DNA of 64,000 nt from contig NC_087064.1 in assembly GCF_963678635.1 (NCBI RefSeq), forward strand, positions 53,774,684 to 53,838,683. The letters are read 5' to 3'. Origin of the DNA: Symsagittifera roscoffensis (lineage: Eukaryota > Xenacoelomorpha > Acoela > Convolutidae). Of this stretch, positions 10,463-21,226 are shown one piece after another. A model generated the notes under the pieces. That model was not told the origin of the DNA, searched no databases, and was given only the letters and a program-made list of their open reading frames with translations. The translations under genes and the position numbers were made by a program. How positions within the stretch are numbered: the first letter of the stretch is position 1; each line of letters starts with the position of its first letter.

Positions 10463-11836
10463 GCCAACCAGTGGCTATATCTAAGTCCTCGAGTAGCGGC
10501 ATTGGGTGCAGATGCTTTTAAGCAAGGCCCCATAATGATTAAGAAGATCCATGCTTTCTTGTGGAAGGAGGTGAACCTAGCGGATAATGCAGAAGAAAAG
10601 ACAGCTGAGTTTGTGAACAGAATGTGCCAGGTTACCCTGGAAACCTTCTGGACCCAGGAAGTGAAGGGGGAAGAAGGCTTTGAACGGACAGATAGCATGC
10701 TGGAAGGGTTGGGAGCCGGGTGGACCGCGTCCTTCTTGGCGATAGTTTACCCGAAAGATTCTCATTACTTGATAAAGGAATTCCTCCAAGCAGTAGTGGA
10801 AGTATCGATTGTGGAACTACTAGCCTTGTTCGTGACGTTTGGAGCAGAGAGTTTCGTGAAAGGACCGGCGGTACTGCTCACCGAAGGATTTCAGAACCTG
10901 CGGTTAGATGGGCTTCTAACGTTGATTGCGATTACCCACGGAAACTTGGGAGGATTAATGAAGATGACACTATGTCCAGAGCAGATGAGAGAGAAGGTAA
11001 GAAAATTAGACTTGAAGAAAGCCACGGACTCCTGGAATAAGATAAGAGACCTGAGACACACTCTTATACAATATCTCTTACACCAAAATCGCTTTGGAAC
11101 GGGAGAAGATGAGGCTATCGAAAGAGAAGAAGATGTGAAACGACATGTTGGGGGCATGCCCCTACTAACCGATCTGAGCTTGGCTATGAGGACCGATCCC
11201 TTAGCGTTGATCAGAGGAGCCACGGAGTTTGTGACAGTGATCTATGGACCAGCAGTCACATTTGCGTTCCCTGATGTTAAAGTGGAGGCATATAGGAGGT
11301 CGGTGCTGCACCTGAACCTCATATCAGCAGTGGACGGTAGTGCGCTGAACTGGTGTGAGCAGCACGTAATGCGGGAGCTCATGAGCGAAGATCTGTTGTT
11401 TGCGAAGATATCAGAGCCAGAAATGACAGTCATCAATTTTGACGATCATTTCCGTGATCACATGGGAGAAGTAGAGAGAGGGCACATTGAGGTGTTTCCG
11501 AAGCTCTGGAATCTGAGACCCTATGATAAGTCGAATGGCGAAATAACCAGAGTTCTTCGTCTCACTGCAGCATATCACAAGGTGAGAGAAGAGACGAAAG
11601 ACTGGGGTGATTACGAGAAGCTGCCGGAAGAGATCCCTGAATTCCCTCTGATAAGAAGGATGTTGCTCGGAGCAGTCTCCGTGGTACAAACTCCTAGGTT
11701 GAGAGCATTTGAAACCGATGAAAGGAGAGTAGGGAAAGTCTTGGAAACGATGGACCATACTTTGTGGGGAGGAATGCTGCCGTGTTACAGTATACACGAT
11801 TTTCCTACCCGGATCAAGCGACAAGGAGACGAATAA
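10463..11836 (+). pseudogene. ORF3 of element A, conserved middle domain of unknown function
   Basis: The segment is an open frame of about 450 codons, matched over its whole length by element B (minus, about 27700-29054). Shared blocks include DGLLTLIAITHGNLGGL, GMPLLTDLSLAMRTDPLALI, EFVTVIYGPAVTFAFPDVKV, SVLHLNLISAVDGSALNW and PKLWNLRP; B has close variants of each. Composition suggests a mainly alpha-helical globular protein without transmembrane segments. I do not recognise the fold. It is not an RT, integrase, protease or standard retroviral envelope. The frame is lost near 11800-11836 and continues in the 11764-12423 frame. Confidence 0.7.
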
Positions 11837-12423
11837 GCAACGCCGCGACTCCCAAGCCTGGAGAGTTTGATGAGGAATGGGCGAGGTTAGACTTGGCGCC
11901 TATGAAGGTGAGAGGCAGGACCGAACTGTCTGAGGCCTCCTTGATCCTGACTAATGTGAAACCGGAGTTGAAAGTAGGAGGAACGTTGCAGACGATAACC
12001 TTCCTAGCACCCTTTGGCTGTGAGGAAATCAAAGTGGTCCATGGAGAAGAGGAAGATGGATCAGCCGGTACACTGATCATACCAAAATTTCCGGGACGGG
12101 CCGATACTGAAAAGCAAGGACCCTCAAGCTCGAAGAAGGATACGTCAGAAGGAGATGATGAGCAGGGAGGAAGTCGTCAAACGGAAGAACCCATGCAACA
12201 AGATGCAAATCAAGCTGGTGGGGAAGACGACGAAAGGGCATCGACAGGAGGAATATCCAGCCTGGATTTCAATTTCCTCAGTGATCTTGAGAACTACGCG
12301 GATACGTTGGAGGCGACTGAGCCAGCAGATGAAGGCACTTTGACACTGGAACCTCCGTCAGCCTTTACAGAAATGAAACGGAATTTGCTGGAGAGCAGCT
12401 CTCCTGGCAATTTAGAGAAATAA
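11764..12423 (+). pseudogene. ORF3 of element A, region ending in an acidic linker
   Basis: The useful part begins near 11790 with FSYPDQATRRRISN, aligned with FSFPDAWSSKKIKA in element B. About 90 residues follow with a beta-rich look (TLQTITFLAPFGCEEIKVVH), then an acidic, Gln/Ser-rich linker (12110-12330). Element B has an equally acidic linker at the same place with little residue conservation, as expected of a disordered spacer. The stop at 12421-12423 is followed by conserved protein in another frame (ESPRRRRIE), so it reflects a frameshift. Confidence 0.65.
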
Positions 12424-13129
12424 CGAACAAAGAATCCTCATGGAATCACCTAGGAGAAGAAGAATAGAGGGCTCTGCCAGAGTACCTTTCTTGGGAACGT
12501 TGCCCGAAGAAGAGTGGGAAGTACATCACCGAGACCATGAAAGTAGGACGGGATGTAGATTGGACAGAGTGGCGTTCATGGAAGAAGTCTGGACAGTGGT
12601 TCAGAGCTATGGGACCCAGTCCATTTTGAAAATAGGTCTCAATCGACCATTGATGCGGGAAGTCCTTGACAAACTTGATGAGTGCGAAGGGAGATTGGGT
12701 GAGTTGTTGATTGACTCAGCCACTGATGAAAGTGAGGCGAACTCTACCATCAAGATGACACCGCAGGATGATAAAGGAGAGGTGGTATATCTGTCAAGAA
12801 CCAGGAGAGGAACGATGCGATCGAAATTGGTGATTGATAAAATCAACGAGATGAAGATGAAGTTAGGCAGCAAAGTGATGCCGAGGAGAGTAGGAAAGAT
12901 GAAGGTGGATTCAGAGATATCAATGAAAGCTGTCAATTCAGCGAAACGAAAACGAGTCGAAGAGGTCATGGATTTGGGACAAGGTGATTATCAATTGCCT
13001 GGCATGGACAGAATATTAAGGGATGTAGCAATGGTGCCACCCATTCTCATGGCAGGGATAAAGTCAACAGGTTACAAATCCAAAAGGAGTGACCGCACTC
13101 TGACTGGAGCAACCTTTGAAAGACTTTAA
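12422..13129 (+). pseudogene. ORF3 of element A, SPRRR motif region
   Basis: The segment starts with ESPRRRRIEGSARVPFLGTL (12443-12502), matching ESPRRRKIEESMRVSFLSTL in element B, and continues with LPEEEWE, YGTQSILKIGLNRPLMREVL and then a basic linker (12780-12960, many Lys and Arg). The basic cluster could be a nuclear localisation or nucleic-acid-binding segment; that is inference from composition only. It ends at a frameshift near 13120. Confidence 0.65.
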
Positions 13130-13673
13130 ACCATCTCCCATGAACCACGGAAAGGGAAGTTTCGTAGGACAACTAGTACCAGTGGAGTATAACCGACTGA
13201 CAGTGTCGGAGACGGTGTCAATAGATGAACCCGCCGGTGGATACATGGAGATGTTACAATACCGAAACTCGGCTAGAGGGTATGTGATGGCTCTGGAAGA
13301 CAAGGGTGCCATGGAGGGTTATCTGGAGACGGTGTTGCGAGGCACCACCCTCAAGCAGAAGGCGTACGGGACTCTAGTGTCGTCTGAGATGCAGGCGGAA
13401 ACGATCGAGCAATTAGTGAGCCTTCCATGGAAAGCAGTGGTGTTGAAGTACTTTGAAGAGGAAATGAGGACTACGCCGAGAATACACGCTCTCATGGCAG
13501 TATCTTACGTGAGAACCGAATTACAACTGAGGTTCGCCTGGTGCATGATGGGATTAACTCACGGGGAATATGACTCAGAAGAAAGGAAAAGGTCAAAAGA
13601 AGAAAAGGTATTCCTGATGACGAACCTGAGGGATCTGATCGGAGAGATGATCTCTGTTTCATTCGATTCCTGA
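13116..13673 (+). pseudogene. ORF3 of element A, conserved block before the C-terminal domain
   Basis: Shared with element B are GQLVPVEYNRLTV, DEPAGGYMEMLQYRNSARGY and RTELQLRFAWCMMGL. The A copy has an extra stretch (about 13300-13370) absent from B. The frame is lost near 13660 at a segment (CFIRFLIE-stop) that B reads as CFVRFVVDRI. Function unknown. Confidence 0.65.
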
Positions 13674-15214
13674 TAGAGTAGATTTCAGTACCAGCATTGA
13701 ACACCTGTGTCAAGATGCTGAGGGAGAGCGATGAACGAGCAAAAGCCTTACTCTTGCTAGCACTGCTGGAAATGCATCAGAGCAAGCCGATGAGGGTGAA
13801 TATGAAAGAACCTGAGGAGTTAGAGCCCATGAGAAAGATAGACGAAATCAGGAGATTTTCAAACAAGGAGCTGAGACTCACTAAAGAATCTATGGGGGCA
13901 CTGCCGAAATCCAATGAGTACTGTGGATCGATCAAGAAGAAGTGGTACAGCTACGTGTCCGGAATCATAGGGATAGCGTACAACCCTTTCCTGAGTGAAG
14001 ACATACGCGATTGCTTCTGTGATTACGAGCAGGCAGTGTTGCTAAGATTCTGGACGTCGAGAATTGTAACGATCAAGAGCGCTAATAATCCTCAGACCAA
14101 ATTGGGACTGGTCTTGGAAGAAGACGTGACTTCACCTTCCGTACCAAAATCCGACAAAAGAGTGGAGTTTGGGTTGGGATTCTCAGATGAACTACTGAGA
14201 ACGAGCGTGATGGTAGTGTGGGAACTGATGAGACCATCATGGTGTCCTAGTCCCAATGCTGACTCGATATTACGGGCGACACAAGATGTGCAGAGGGAGC
14301 TGAATGCAGACTGTAACCTGCGTGACCTTAACATCATATATAATGTGATGATAACAGCCTCTAGGAGCAACGGGGAAGACAAAGTGGAGTTGCCTGGCTG
14401 GGGACCCGAAGACTGGGTCAAACCTGGTAGCTGTCTGGTGGAAGTCTGTGGACTGGAAGGTCACGTTTGTGGAGGTCTGGATTGTGTGAAAACCCTTGAG
14501 AGACAACACAAGCAATTGACGATATTGTTTGGGAATGTCGTGATGAAAGCAAGGACGGAAACGGAGCTGATCGCAGATTGCGATGGAGGAACCGAAGTGA
14601 ATCTAGTGACTGCACTAGGATTCTACAGCAGGTTTGGTTCTTTAGAGTCACTATTGAATCTACAACAGAGACATGAGATGGTCTCAGGCATCAGTGTAGA
14701 AGTCTTCCCAGGAGTTTTGCAAACTGAGCAGAAGCACATAGGAAAATGGAGGGAAGCGATCGAGGCGGAAATGAACATCAGACATAGTGAGACTTATTGT
14801 AGACCATCAGGAGCACGATATTTGGTGGGATCGACATTGGCTCCAATGTGCAAGAGCAGATACCCGGTGCATTTCGTAGCTGTGGATGTAAAGAGTACGA
14901 GAACGATCGTGGATCAAGCCTTCTCAGTGCCAAAGTGTGTGAGACTAACGAGAATGTCCGAAAAATCTTACGAGTTGCTATGTAAGATGTTCTCAGCAGT
15001 TCCAGAGAGAACAAAGGAGGAGTTGGAATCGATACTGGGAAGGAAGTTCATGGGATACGTGAGTGGGAACTTTAGTGACTTTGAAAGACAGAAACAGAGA
15101 GGATCAACCGTTACAGATTACAATACAGTAGACGAAAATGATGAAGTCCACCGAGTGATGATGGAAGTGGAACCATTACTGGAAGCTTCGGAAAACGTAA
15201 TTAAACGTAGTTGA
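13674..15214 (+). pseudogene. ORF3 of element A, large C-terminal domain, first part
   Basis: This is a 505-codon open frame (first ATG in frame at 13697). Bases of roughly 13700-14440 have no counterpart in element B, which seems to have lost about 750 bp here. From 14455 both copies align: GLEGHVCGGLD, a stretch ending VNLVTALGF, GISVEVFPGVLQTEQK, ARYLVGSTLAP, SRYPVHFVAVD, FSVPKCVRLTRMSEKSYELL and DEVHRVMMEVEPLLEAS. Many conserved Cys and aromatic positions suggest a folded domain. No family recognised. The frame is lost at 15212-15214, and the protein continues in the 15211 frame (HDEFPCHCLLQTWWYPERSN). Confidence 0.7.
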
Positions 15215-15966
15215 CACATGACGAGTTTCCCTGCCACTGCTTGCTGCAGACCTGGTGGTATCCCGAGCGTAGTAATCTGGTGTTGATCTGGGACTCTGGA
15301 GAGCTGCTCTCCATGGGTTTACCAGACTCATCACGGCCCATAACAATAGTCATAGTGGGAGTTATGATGGCGATACGATGGCTGGAGGCTCATGTGAGAG
15401 AAAACAATAGACAGGAGGCACCAACGAGAGAACAGTTGCAGAAATTGGATTGTCTAAAAGATTTAGATCTTTTTGTGACAACGTGCGAGATTCTAAACAT
15501 TTCGATGGATGTGAAAAAGATATGGGCAAGAAGACGATTGATGCTATGGTTCAGAGCTAACATGACTGCATGGTTGTACGAATATGCCAAAAAGCATATG
15601 TCGAAGCACGGCAGAGTGTACAGTGGATATCAGCTGGACAATGGAGCAGGAGCTTTCTTGACTCTTCGAAATGCAGTGATCACCGCTGTAAAGAGAATTT
15701 CCAGGACAAGTGAACGTAGTGGAAAGGAGAAGGAAGAGATGTTGAAGGAAGATTTGGAGAGAAACGTGACGTTGTGTCTCCACAACAGCTTCTGCAGGAA
15801 CAGAGAAACTAACGTGGATCCCCTACCTTGTTGCAAACAGAGGGTAGAAGAGCAGAAGTGTTGGAGGACTGCTTCCAACTGCGTCAGAATAGCTAACGAT
15901 GTGTTGCAAGACACAGAAACTGAAAGTGCAGAGTCAGTGTCACAGGAGGAAGAGATGGAACCTTGA
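15211..15966 (+). pseudogene. ORF3 of element A, C-terminus
   Basis: The segment aligns with the end of element B: FPCHCLLQTWWYPERSNLVL, MMAIRWLEA, MLWFRANMTAWLYEYAKKHM, FLTLRNAVITAVKRI, LCLHNSFCRNRE and PLPCCKQRVEEQ. The tail is acidic and ends at TGA 15964-15966. In B the same tail ends at a comparable position, so this is the natural end of the protein. Total ORF3 length in A is about 2,890 codons if all lesions are ignored. No transmembrane anchor is evident near the end, which argues against a simple class I envelope. Confidence 0.7.
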
Positions 15967-16804
15967 CAAATGGTCGAAAGAACAAGATGCAAAAAGAATA
16001 AAAAAAATTAGAAGATTTTAGAAGTTTTAGAACTTCTAAACGATGAAAAGAAGAGAAACAAAGGAGTGACGAAGAGGAAGAAGTTAAAACTCAGAATTGT
16101 TTTATGTGTGTGAAAAAAAAACTCAAGTGAAAAACTAAGCAACCAAGTTGTAATTGAAAACTGTAACATTTAGTTGAGTTTTGAACATTAACGAATGTGT
16201 TGCATTTATAAATTTGCATTTTGATTTTAATTAGTGGCTTTAGAGACACTTACTATTTATTTAGAAAGGCTTGAGTAAAGAATATGTTTAAATATTCCAG
16301 CCTACATGACTGTTTTAAATCAACTAGGAGAACTGATCACTTTGTGGTGACATGAAAGGCTTGGGTAATCTCTTGAAGAGGGAGATTGTTTCATTGTTCT
16401 TTCTAACCACAGAGTTACTTAATTTTAATATTCAGGACAATAACAACTAAAATTTCCGAAGGGAAGAAGCATAGTAGGACAATTTTAGCTTGTTGGTTGG
16501 CAGGACTGTCCTGCAAACTAACACCTTTTAAAAACCTAGGAGAAAAAGTTTTAAATCAGGGCAATGACGTTGGAATTAGGAAAAAATGTTTTATCTTAAG
16601 CCATATTCTCAAAGTGCAGATTAGTGAATAAATTTAGAAGGCTATATCAATGTAGTATGATGCCATTTATATTATGCAGTGAGTCGATATGACGTAGATA
16701 GAAGTAATTTCGTTTGTTTTGTAAATTCTGTTCGATGACACTGTACCAATTTTATGAATTTTGCGAGACTCAATGGGGACATTGACCGGGCTGTCCGGGG
16801 AGCA
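15967..16804 (+). other. 3' untranslated region and polypurine-like motif of element A
   Basis: No coding potential is seen. It is AT-rich with poly-A and poly-T runs. The last ~25 bases before the LTR (16780-16804) read cattgaccgggctgtccggg followed by gagca. The same gacattg...tgtccgggga pattern precedes the LTR of element B in the same relative orientation, so it is probably the plus-strand priming (polypurine) site, although it contains several pyrimidines. Confidence 0.6.
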
Positions 16805-17125
16805 TGTGACATTCGACCAGAATGGACAAAGATGCAGATGCAGCAATTTCGAGTTTTTAGCAGCGAACCTTCCGAATTGGCTGTTTTAAAGGAATAAGAG
16901 CGTTATTCGGACGATTGGACAAATCGTGAAGGCTGAAGGATTCGGAAATTCCTAAATTTTAAAATTTTTAATTGATGACGTAATAATTCTAAGAAACGTC
17001 AAAAGTAGCCATTTTGGAGAAAAACCGAAATAGACACACAACAACGATAGTTGCGACGACGACAACAACGGAAAAATAGAGAATCGGAATCAGAAAAAAG
17101 CAGGAATAGCAGAGACCGCTCCGAG

Positions 17126-17157
17126 TTGCAACTATTGTGCCGCTACAATAGTTGCAA
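17126..17157 (+). promoter_or_regulatory. LTR hairpin 1 in LTR1
   Basis: A perfect 13-bp stem, TTGCAACTATTGT and ACAATAGTTGCAA, encloses the 6-base loop gccgct. LTR2 has the same hairpin at 32642-32671 with two compensatory pair changes, which supports a selected DNA or RNA structure. Confidence 0.65.
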
Positions 17158-17471
17158 GGCCGTAGCGAACAACGGTGAAGGGTGGAAGACAGCCTTCCGG
17201 AAGGAAAATAGAGGTCTTATTTCCCCGGATTCGAGAATCCGGAGGTGTGTCGGGATTTGGACTGAAACTGTTTTACGTAAAATTTTAGCTTCCCTATTAT
17301 GTCCTGAGTTGAATTTACTTAACATCTGAATTCATTTTACGAGGATGAGAAGCTAGGAGTTGGGGGAAAGGGTTGATCCATCTTCGATGGAGATGATGAT
17401 TTTTATCTACCGAACAAAAACAATAGTAATATAATAAGTAGAAGTAGCCCTGTTTTTAGGAGTCACCTCGT

Positions 17472-17491
17472 GGTCTGGGGATACTGAGACC
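17472..17491 (+). promoter_or_regulatory. LTR hairpin 2 in LTR1
   Basis: GGTCT (17472-17476) pairs with AGACC (17487-17491). The same short stem is present in LTR2 (32996-33015). In LTR3 it appears as AGTCT/AGACT (23043-23061, minus), so the outer pair changes together. Confidence 0.5.
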
Positions 17492-17717
17492 CAGCCATGA
17501 GCTCACTATTTCTGCATGTAATCTAGTTAACTTGAGTGTTTTGACCGAAGCCGAAAGCAGTAACGTTTTTTGTCGACCCGATGTTGAAAAGACCACCAAA
17601 AGAACTGGCTTGGTAGAGACGGTGAAAAGCATGTAGAGCTCTGTTTAGACGTTGGCCAGTCGTCTTAGGACCTAGCTTTATTTTCCGTCAATATGTATCT
17701 TCCGGGCGAATGTTACA

Positions 17718-18592
17718 CCTTTTGATTTTCAGTTTTTCATTGACTTTTTTATATCAACTCGGAAATCAGAAATTGTTTTTTTTTCTTTATTTGACTAATT
17801 TTACGCTTCCAAATTTCCCATTTTATCAAGCTTTTTTATCAATGAGCAATTGGATTTTTTCAAGCAATCGTTGCAATTTTTCCGTGCGTTAATGCATCAC
17901 CGGGAACTTCAAAAGCTCCTTAGAATATCCATATAGTGTCAAATATCCGTGTACCCGTTTCGAAAAATTGATTAAAAAAACGCCACCAAATATGTTGCTA
18001 TATGATAAAGTTAACTTCATTAACTTTCTTCCATTTTTTGGAACTTTCAAGATCTTCTTATACTGCAATAATAATTTATTAAAATGAACTTAGTTTATAT
18101 TCGCCATCGGGTTTCCAGATGTTCAGCCAATCAATTGTTTTATCCGTCCGTATTTCAAACTAGACAGTAGCATACAGAGGGGGGTGTGGGCGACCGCTTT
18201 TTCTCCTCAATACTGGTTTCCAAAAATTTCCAAAATGTCTCTTCTTTGGTATAGCTTTAGGAGATTCATTTCTGGCTTAACAGCAATAAAATACTTTTAA
18301 AAGCCCCATCGGCACCGATACATTTAAAACTTGAAAGGGATCGCGCTCGCGCGCTTAAAAAAACAAATTGTAGGTGATATTTTTCAAAATGATCAAAGCG
18401 TCATTTTTAGCCTGGATTTTTGTCGGTGATTGTCGGTGATTGGAAAAATTCGCCGGCGGCGCTGAAAAATTTTTTTATAATTGGATTTTTTCAGTATTTT
18501 CGGAGAGCAGGAAAACTAAATGGGTAAACCTATAAAAAATGTTGACAAATTTTTTTTTGAAAAACCGCTCCCCTTGAAACCTCCACTGAAAC
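17718..18592. other. Unannotated AT-rich flank between LTR1 and the LINE
   Basis: No gene is recognised; the longest open frames are short and AT-driven. A ~22-base string (atatgttgctatatgataaa, 17990-18009) recurs at the 5' edge of the LINE coding region (18598-18617). The stretch near 18541-18580 loosely resembles the end of the 529-bp repeat found at 54390-54430. Confidence 0.4.
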
Positions 18593-19258
18593 GTGAATAT
18601 GTTGCTATATGATAAATTTAACACTCCGACACCTCTCATCCTATGCTGTATCTACAGTGCCCCGAACGAAAGCAAATATAAGCTATCCACAGATGACTTC
18701 AACAAACTATTGAATATGCTAACTGACTACTCAAATGAATTTCAATGCCCAAATATTTTATTGGTTGGTGACATCAACTTCGCTAATACGCATTGGCAAA
18801 CCTTGCAATCAACCCAAAAACACGAACAATTAGTACTGCAGACTTTTACTGATATGAACTTTCAACAGTTTATCGAACCCCCTCATGACCAATTAGATAT
18901 TGTCCTTTGCAACAACCCCGACATTATTTTAAACACCACGATAGACAACCATATGAAAAAACACTTCTCACACCAAGAAAGAGAATTATCAGACCACAAC
19001 TTTTTTCTAATCACGATATCTCTTACACACAATGACGAAAAAGCCACTCCCATACAACACGGATCCGACTTTCTGGACTTTGGTGTCTTCTCATTAAACA
19101 ACGTCGATTGGATTACTTTAAACAAATACATTTTGGAACACCCATTTCAACCGTACTGCTTCTCTAACATTGACCACTTAATCAACTCATGGTACCTCTG
19201 GCTATATATAGCACTAGAAAAACACATGAAAAAACAGACCAAACACCGTAGAACCTAG
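18593..19258 (+). pseudogene. LINE endonuclease C-terminal fragment
   Basis: LCCIYSAPNESKYKLSTDDF, then ILLVGDINFANTHWQ (GDxN motif) and RELSDHNFFLITISL (SDHN motif with the catalytic His) are hallmarks of the APE-type endonuclease of non-LTR retrotransposons, which nicks the target for target-primed reverse transcription. The N-terminal catalytic blocks are missing, consistent with 5' truncation. A frameshift near 19260-19306 separates it from the RT frame. Confidence 0.85.
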
Positions 19259-19305
19259 CACCTTGGATCACACCTGAAACCTCCAATATTATCAAAAGAC
19301 TCAAC

Positions 19306-20558
19306 ACAGCATCAAAAAAGTAGCCTTTAAAATTACTCATACTAATAACCGCAATCTTGAAAGACTTACAAACCTTGTAGATCATTTATCCGAATTAGAT
19401 CAGAAAAATTTCGAAGAATCAACTTTCAAGGGCAGAAATTTCTTAAAGCTCCAAAAATACTTTAAAAGCATACAAAAAAACTCAAGTACTCCAAAAACAA
19501 TGCACTCGAATGAAAAAACCGAATCAACAGAGCACGGTAAAGCTAATCTTCTAAACAATTACTTCGTAAGCGTTTTTAACATTAAACAGAATGAAAACAT
19601 CTTACCAATAGCTGAATTACCTGGCTCAATCAAATGCTTCAATTTCTCTGAAAATGAGATATACGACATCCTTAAAACATTAAACCTCCAAAAAGCAAGA
19701 GGACCAGATAGACTCGGTAACACAGTCCTAACCAATTTAGCAGATAGCATAACTTCATCTCTAAAACTGATTTATAACACCATCATCAACAAAGCAACAT
19801 TTCCAACGATCTGGAAACTTAGCCAAATCATCCCAACTTTTAAAAATGGAGACAAGCAATCGGTCACAAACTACAGGCCCATCAGCCTGCTAACTGCAGT
19901 ATCCAAAGTCTTAGAGAAACTGATCTTCCTTAAAATCTCACCAAAGATCTTCTCGCAAATCCATGACAGCCAATTTGGCTTCTGTCCTAAACGATCGACA
20001 ACTCTGCAAATGCTCCACTTCCTCGACAAAATCTATGATGACTTTGATAACCCTAATATCAAGTCTCTACAGGCAATATACTTAGACTTCGAAAAGGCTT
20101 TCGACAAAATTCCTCACGACTTGTGCATATATAAACTCAATAAATTTGCCATATCAGGAAACGCACTTAAACTATTAGCAAACTACTTAACCAACAGAAA
20201 ACAGCAAGTACGAATAGGTGCGGCAGTATCCAGCCATCTTGAAGTTAGTAGCGGCGTACCTCAAGGCTCACTGTTAGGGCCAGTATTCTTCATTACATTC
20301 ATCAACGATTTACCGTCATCACTCACCAACTCGTGCTATGGTTACGCAGACGATTATAAAATTGTTGCAACGAACCCTTCCCTGCTCCAACATGACCTAA
20401 TCACGATCAACTTATGGTGCAAAGATAATTCCATGAGTCTTAATTTGAAAATATGTCACAATATAATATTCAAAGACCCCCAACTTGACCTAAACATGTA
20501 TCTGGGTGACCATATACTTAAAAAAACTGTTCAGAAAAAGACCTTGGTATACAAATAA
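19306..20558 (+). pseudogene. LINE reverse transcriptase
   Basis: The frame is open from about 19306 (first ATG 19500). Non-LTR RT blocks in order: ARGPDRLGNTVLTNL, QIIPTFKNGDK with NYRPISLLTAVSKVLEKLI, QFGFCPKRSTTLQML, YLDFEKAFDKIPHDLCIYKL, GVPQGSLLGPVFFITFINDL and the catalytic GYADDYK (YADD at 20343-20354). The frame ends at 20556-20558 by a slip near 20535 after KKTVQKK; the expected DLGI block continues in another frame. Confidence 0.9.
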
Positions 20559-21226
20559 CCAACAACCTAAACTGGTCAGCACACGCAAAAATAAGAGCCC
20601 AAAAAGCAATAGGCTGCTTATTTTTAATTAAAAGAAATGTTTCAAAATCAGCGAGCTTAAAAATGAAACTGAACTCCTACTGTGGATATGTAACCCCAAT
20701 TGTGTCATATGGCTCACCCATATGGAAAGCAAATAAGTGTGAATTAAGAATTATTGAAGATGTCCAAAGAACAGCTACACGTTGGATACTGTCATGTAAG
20801 AACATCAACTATAAAGACAGACTGATTAGATTAAACCTGCTTCCACTGTCTCTCTACCACGAAATGCACGACATTCTCTTGCTTCATAAAATAATAAACG
20901 ACCAATACAACTTCCATTGGAGACAATTTGTTCAGTTCAAAGAATCTACAGCCCCAACAAGAAGATCAACGAAAAATAACTTAGCGCAGAAAAATTATCA
21001 TTACGAAAAATCGAAAAGCAATTTCTGGCACAGAACACCTATACTAGCAAACAAAATTTTACAGACTCAGGAAGAAGAAGACCTGTTTGCGTTGAAATAC
21101 GAAAGACTCAAATCAAGCCTCAAAAACGTTTTCTGGATATATTTCATCAGTAAATATAAGGAAAGTGTCCCATGCACATGGAGAATAAACTGCTGCAATA
21201 GCTGTGTAAACTCAAAGAAACTATAA
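20536..21226 (+). pseudogene. LINE post-RT C-terminal region
   Basis: This continues the RT frame with KDLGIQITNNLNWSAHAKI, then YCGYVTPIVSYGSPIWKANK, IEDVQRTATRWIL and LNLLPLSLYHEMHDILLLHK, the usual order of the post-palm (thumb/connection) region of CR1/Jockey elements. It ends at TAA 21224-21226 with a short Cys-containing tail. The DNA is more intact here than in the LTR elements, suggesting a younger insertion. Confidence 0.8.

Larger units (their letters stand above)
1..17717 (+). mobile_element. Element A: giant Ty3/gypsy-type LTR retrotransposon, 5' end outside window, degenerate
   Basis: One + strand unit runs from the window edge to an LTR ending at 17717. In order it holds a gag zinc-knuckle remnant, aspartic protease, reverse transcriptase, RNase H, integrase with a GPF/Y-like module, an acidic tail, a 620-bp spacer, the ~8.7-kb ORF3, an ~840-bp non-coding stretch, a polypurine-like motif and the 3' LTR. 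The protease-RT-RNase H-integrase order is that of Ty3/gypsy. The 5' LTR, leader and most of gag lie left of base 1, so the full element exceeds 17.7 kb, large for an animal gypsy element. At least a dozen frameshifts or in-frame stops show it is dead. That ORF3 belongs to the same element is inferred from collinearity and from the same ORF3-to-LTR arrangement in element B. Confidence 0.85.
16805..17717 (+). repeat. LTR1, 3' LTR of element A (913 bp)
   Basis: It begins TGTGACATTCG and ends CGAATGTTACA, so the termini are near-perfect inverted repeats with the canonical TG...CA ends. A very similar 893-bp copy in the same orientation is at 32349-33241, and a more diverged copy in opposite orientation is at 22818-23636. 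These three copies define the boundaries. It lies immediately downstream of ORF3 and the polypurine-like motif, as expected for a 3' LTR. Conserved sub-blocks are gaagctaggag...aaagggttgatccatc (near 17350-17385) and the hairpins listed separately. Confidence 0.9.

Noticed and set aside
17990-18617. Repeated string atatgttgctatatgataaa as LINE target-site duplication
   Set aside because: Both copies lie on the 5' side; a target duplication would flank the 3' end near 21306, where it is not seen.
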